From: Deltaproteobacteria bacterium
Lineage (GTDB): Bacteria > Desulfobacterota > DSM-4660 > Desulfatiglandales > Desulfatiglandaceae
Length of the DNA: 7,653 nucleotides
Assembly: GCA_019313765.1 (NCBI GenBank)
Contig: JAFDAP010000068.1
Location: 1 to 7,653, forward strand
Direction: 5' to 3'
Position numbers and translations under genes: made by a program. The notes beneath the pieces were generated by a model. The model had not been told where the DNA came from. It was given only the letters and a program-made list of their open reading frames with translations, and did no database searches. Within the stretch, counting starts at the first letter, position 1; the number at the start of each line of letters is the position of its first letter. This document shows, piece by piece, positions 6,542-7,653 of the stretch.

Positions 6542-7653
6542 ATGAAATCCAGCACACGCGCGTTATTAAGTAGCATCGTCTCGATGTTCTTTTTATCCCC
6601 GGCCTGGGGATATGAAGGTCTCAATGCGGCCGAGGATATCGCAAGGATACGCAAAGGCGTTGTGCGCCTCAGTGTTACTGCACAGGTTCCCGACTATTCC
6701 GTTCCCTGGAACCCCGGCAGGATAAGAAGAGGGGTGGGAACAGGTTTTCTTATTTCCGGGAAACGGATACTGACAAACGCCCACATATCAAGTAACGCCC
6801 GGTTTATTGCCGTGCAAAAGGAAAACGATTCCCGCATGTATGAGGCTAAGGTCAAATTCATTGCCCATGACTGCGATCTGGCCTTACTGGAAGTGCCCGA
6901 CAAATCATTTTTTGACGGCATGTCGCCCTTATCATTAGGAGGTATGCCTTCACTGGATTCAACCGCAACAGTATTAGGCTACCCTATCGGAGGGAGGCGC
7001 TTATCCGTAACAAGAGGTGTTGTTTCACGCATTGATTTCCGGACGTACTCACATTCCGCAGCGGACAGTCATCTGGCTATTCAGATCGATGCAGCCATTA
7101 ACCCCGGAAACAGCGGCGGACCGGTTTTGCAGGATAACTCGGTCGTAGGAGTCGCATTCCAGGGTTTTAGCGGCGATGTGGCCCAGAGCGTAGGATATAT
7201 GATCCCCGTTCCCGTGATCAAGCGATTTCTAACAGATATAAAGGACGGTCAGTACGATCGATATGTTGATCTTTCTGTCCATCAATTTCCGCTTTTAAAC
7301 AACGCATATCGCCGTGCCATGGGTCTTGCACCCGGCGACTACGGGGTAATAGTAAGCAGTATTTTAAAGACATCCCCTGCCTCCCGCATACTCAGGCCGG
7401 GAGACGTTTTATTAGCCATTGACGGCCTGCCCATTTTCAGTAACGGATATGTTGAAATGGGTGACGAACGAGTCCGCATGGAGGAGGTTGTCGAGCGGAA
7501 GTATAAAGGTAATTCCGTCCGACTGAAAATCATCCGCGACCGCAAGGAAATTGAAGTGACAGTCCCGTTAGTTTCGCCATGGCCGTATCTTATCCATGCC
7601 AGGCGCCATGATGTTAAACCACGTTTTGTTGTCTTTGGCGGCCTTATTTTCCA
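6542..7653 (+). CDS. Exported Deg/HtrA-like serine protease with PDZ domain, 3' partial
   Basis: The frame opens at ATG 6542, after AAGGAG (6532-6537), and runs for 370 codons off the window end without a stop. Residues 1-23 are a signal peptide: K2/R6, a hydrophobic LLSSIVSMFFL and an AWG cleavage site, so it is exported, probably to the periplasm. Residues ~35-215 are a trypsin-like domain with a complete triad: H81 in TNAH, D112 in DCDLALLEV and S191 in NPGNSGGPV. A PDZ domain follows (~240-345), with GVIVSSILKTSPA and RPGDVLLAIDG. The final residues (KPRFVVFGGLIF) resemble the start of the extra C-terminal PDZ-like domain found in plant Deg proteins and their bacterial relatives, which predicts a full length near 450-520 residues. 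Such enzymes degrade or refold damaged envelope proteins. Typical DegP is close in outline but lacks this C-terminal type. Confidence 0.9.
   Translation, partial: MKSSTRALLSSIVSMFFLSPAWGYEGLNAAEDIARIRKGVVRLSVTAQVPDYSVPWNPGRIRRGVGTGFLISGKRILTNAHISSNARFIAVQKENDSRMYEAKVKFIAHDCDLALLEVPDKSFFDGMSPLSLGGMPSLDSTATVLGYPIGGRRLSVTRGVVSRIDFRTYSHSAADSHLAIQIDAAINPGNSGGPVLQDNSVVGVAFQGFSGDVAQSVGYMIPVPVIKRFLTDIKDGQYDRYVDLSVHQFPLLNNAYRRAMGLAPGDYGVIVSSILKTSPASRILRPGDVLLAIDGLPIFSNGYVEMGDERVRMEEVVERKYKGNSVRLKIIRDRKEIEVTVPLVSPWPYLIHARRHDVKPRFVVFGGLIF

Overview
The window is about 7.65 kb of moderate-GC bacterial chromosome. Compact genes on both strands, strong AGGAGG-type ribosome sites, a stand-alone acetoacetate-CoA ligase, short hairpin-type intergenic repeats and a Deg protease next to an uncharacterised acidic protein all fit an anaerobic deltaproteobacterium (Desulfobacterota, perhaps Desulfobacterales-like). 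That placement is an inference from gene content, not from a phylogenetic marker.

Layout. Positions 1-1239 (+) hold the last ~412 codons of a divergent serine hydroxymethyltransferase-family PLP enzyme whose start lies upstream of the window. A convergent gene, 1187-2107 (-), overlaps its 3' end by 53 bp and encodes an uncharacterised protein with features of a protein-kinase-like fold. The gap 2108-2649 has no convincing gene. It holds a ~220-bp element bounded by 15-bp inverted repeats (2117-2336), then a separate 63-bp double-hairpin element (2360-2422), then a candidate promoter and a strong ribosome site for acetoacetate-CoA ligase (2650-4605, +). A 165-bp spacer with a weak inverted repeat precedes a type II toxin-antitoxin pair: an AbrB/SpoVT-fold antitoxin (4771-5058) and an overlapping PIN-domain RNase toxin (5033-5500). 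The last two genes, 5623-6504 (uncharacterised acidic soluble protein) and 6542-7653 (exported Deg/HtrA-like serine protease, cut by the window end), are 37 bp apart and probably co-transcribed.

How it fits together. The genes do not form one pathway. The two metabolic enzymes (one-carbon/amino-acid PLP chemistry and activation of acetoacetate) are separated by a repeat-rich junction and an opposite-strand gene; the toxin-antitoxin pair looks like a mobile or stabilising insertion between metabolic and protein-quality genes. No CRISPR array, rRNA, tRNA, phage module or clearly new multigene system was seen. The points most worth following are the kinase-like orphan with a repeat element abutting its start, and the uncharacterised protein paired with a Deg protease whose C-terminal end resembles plant Deg proteins.
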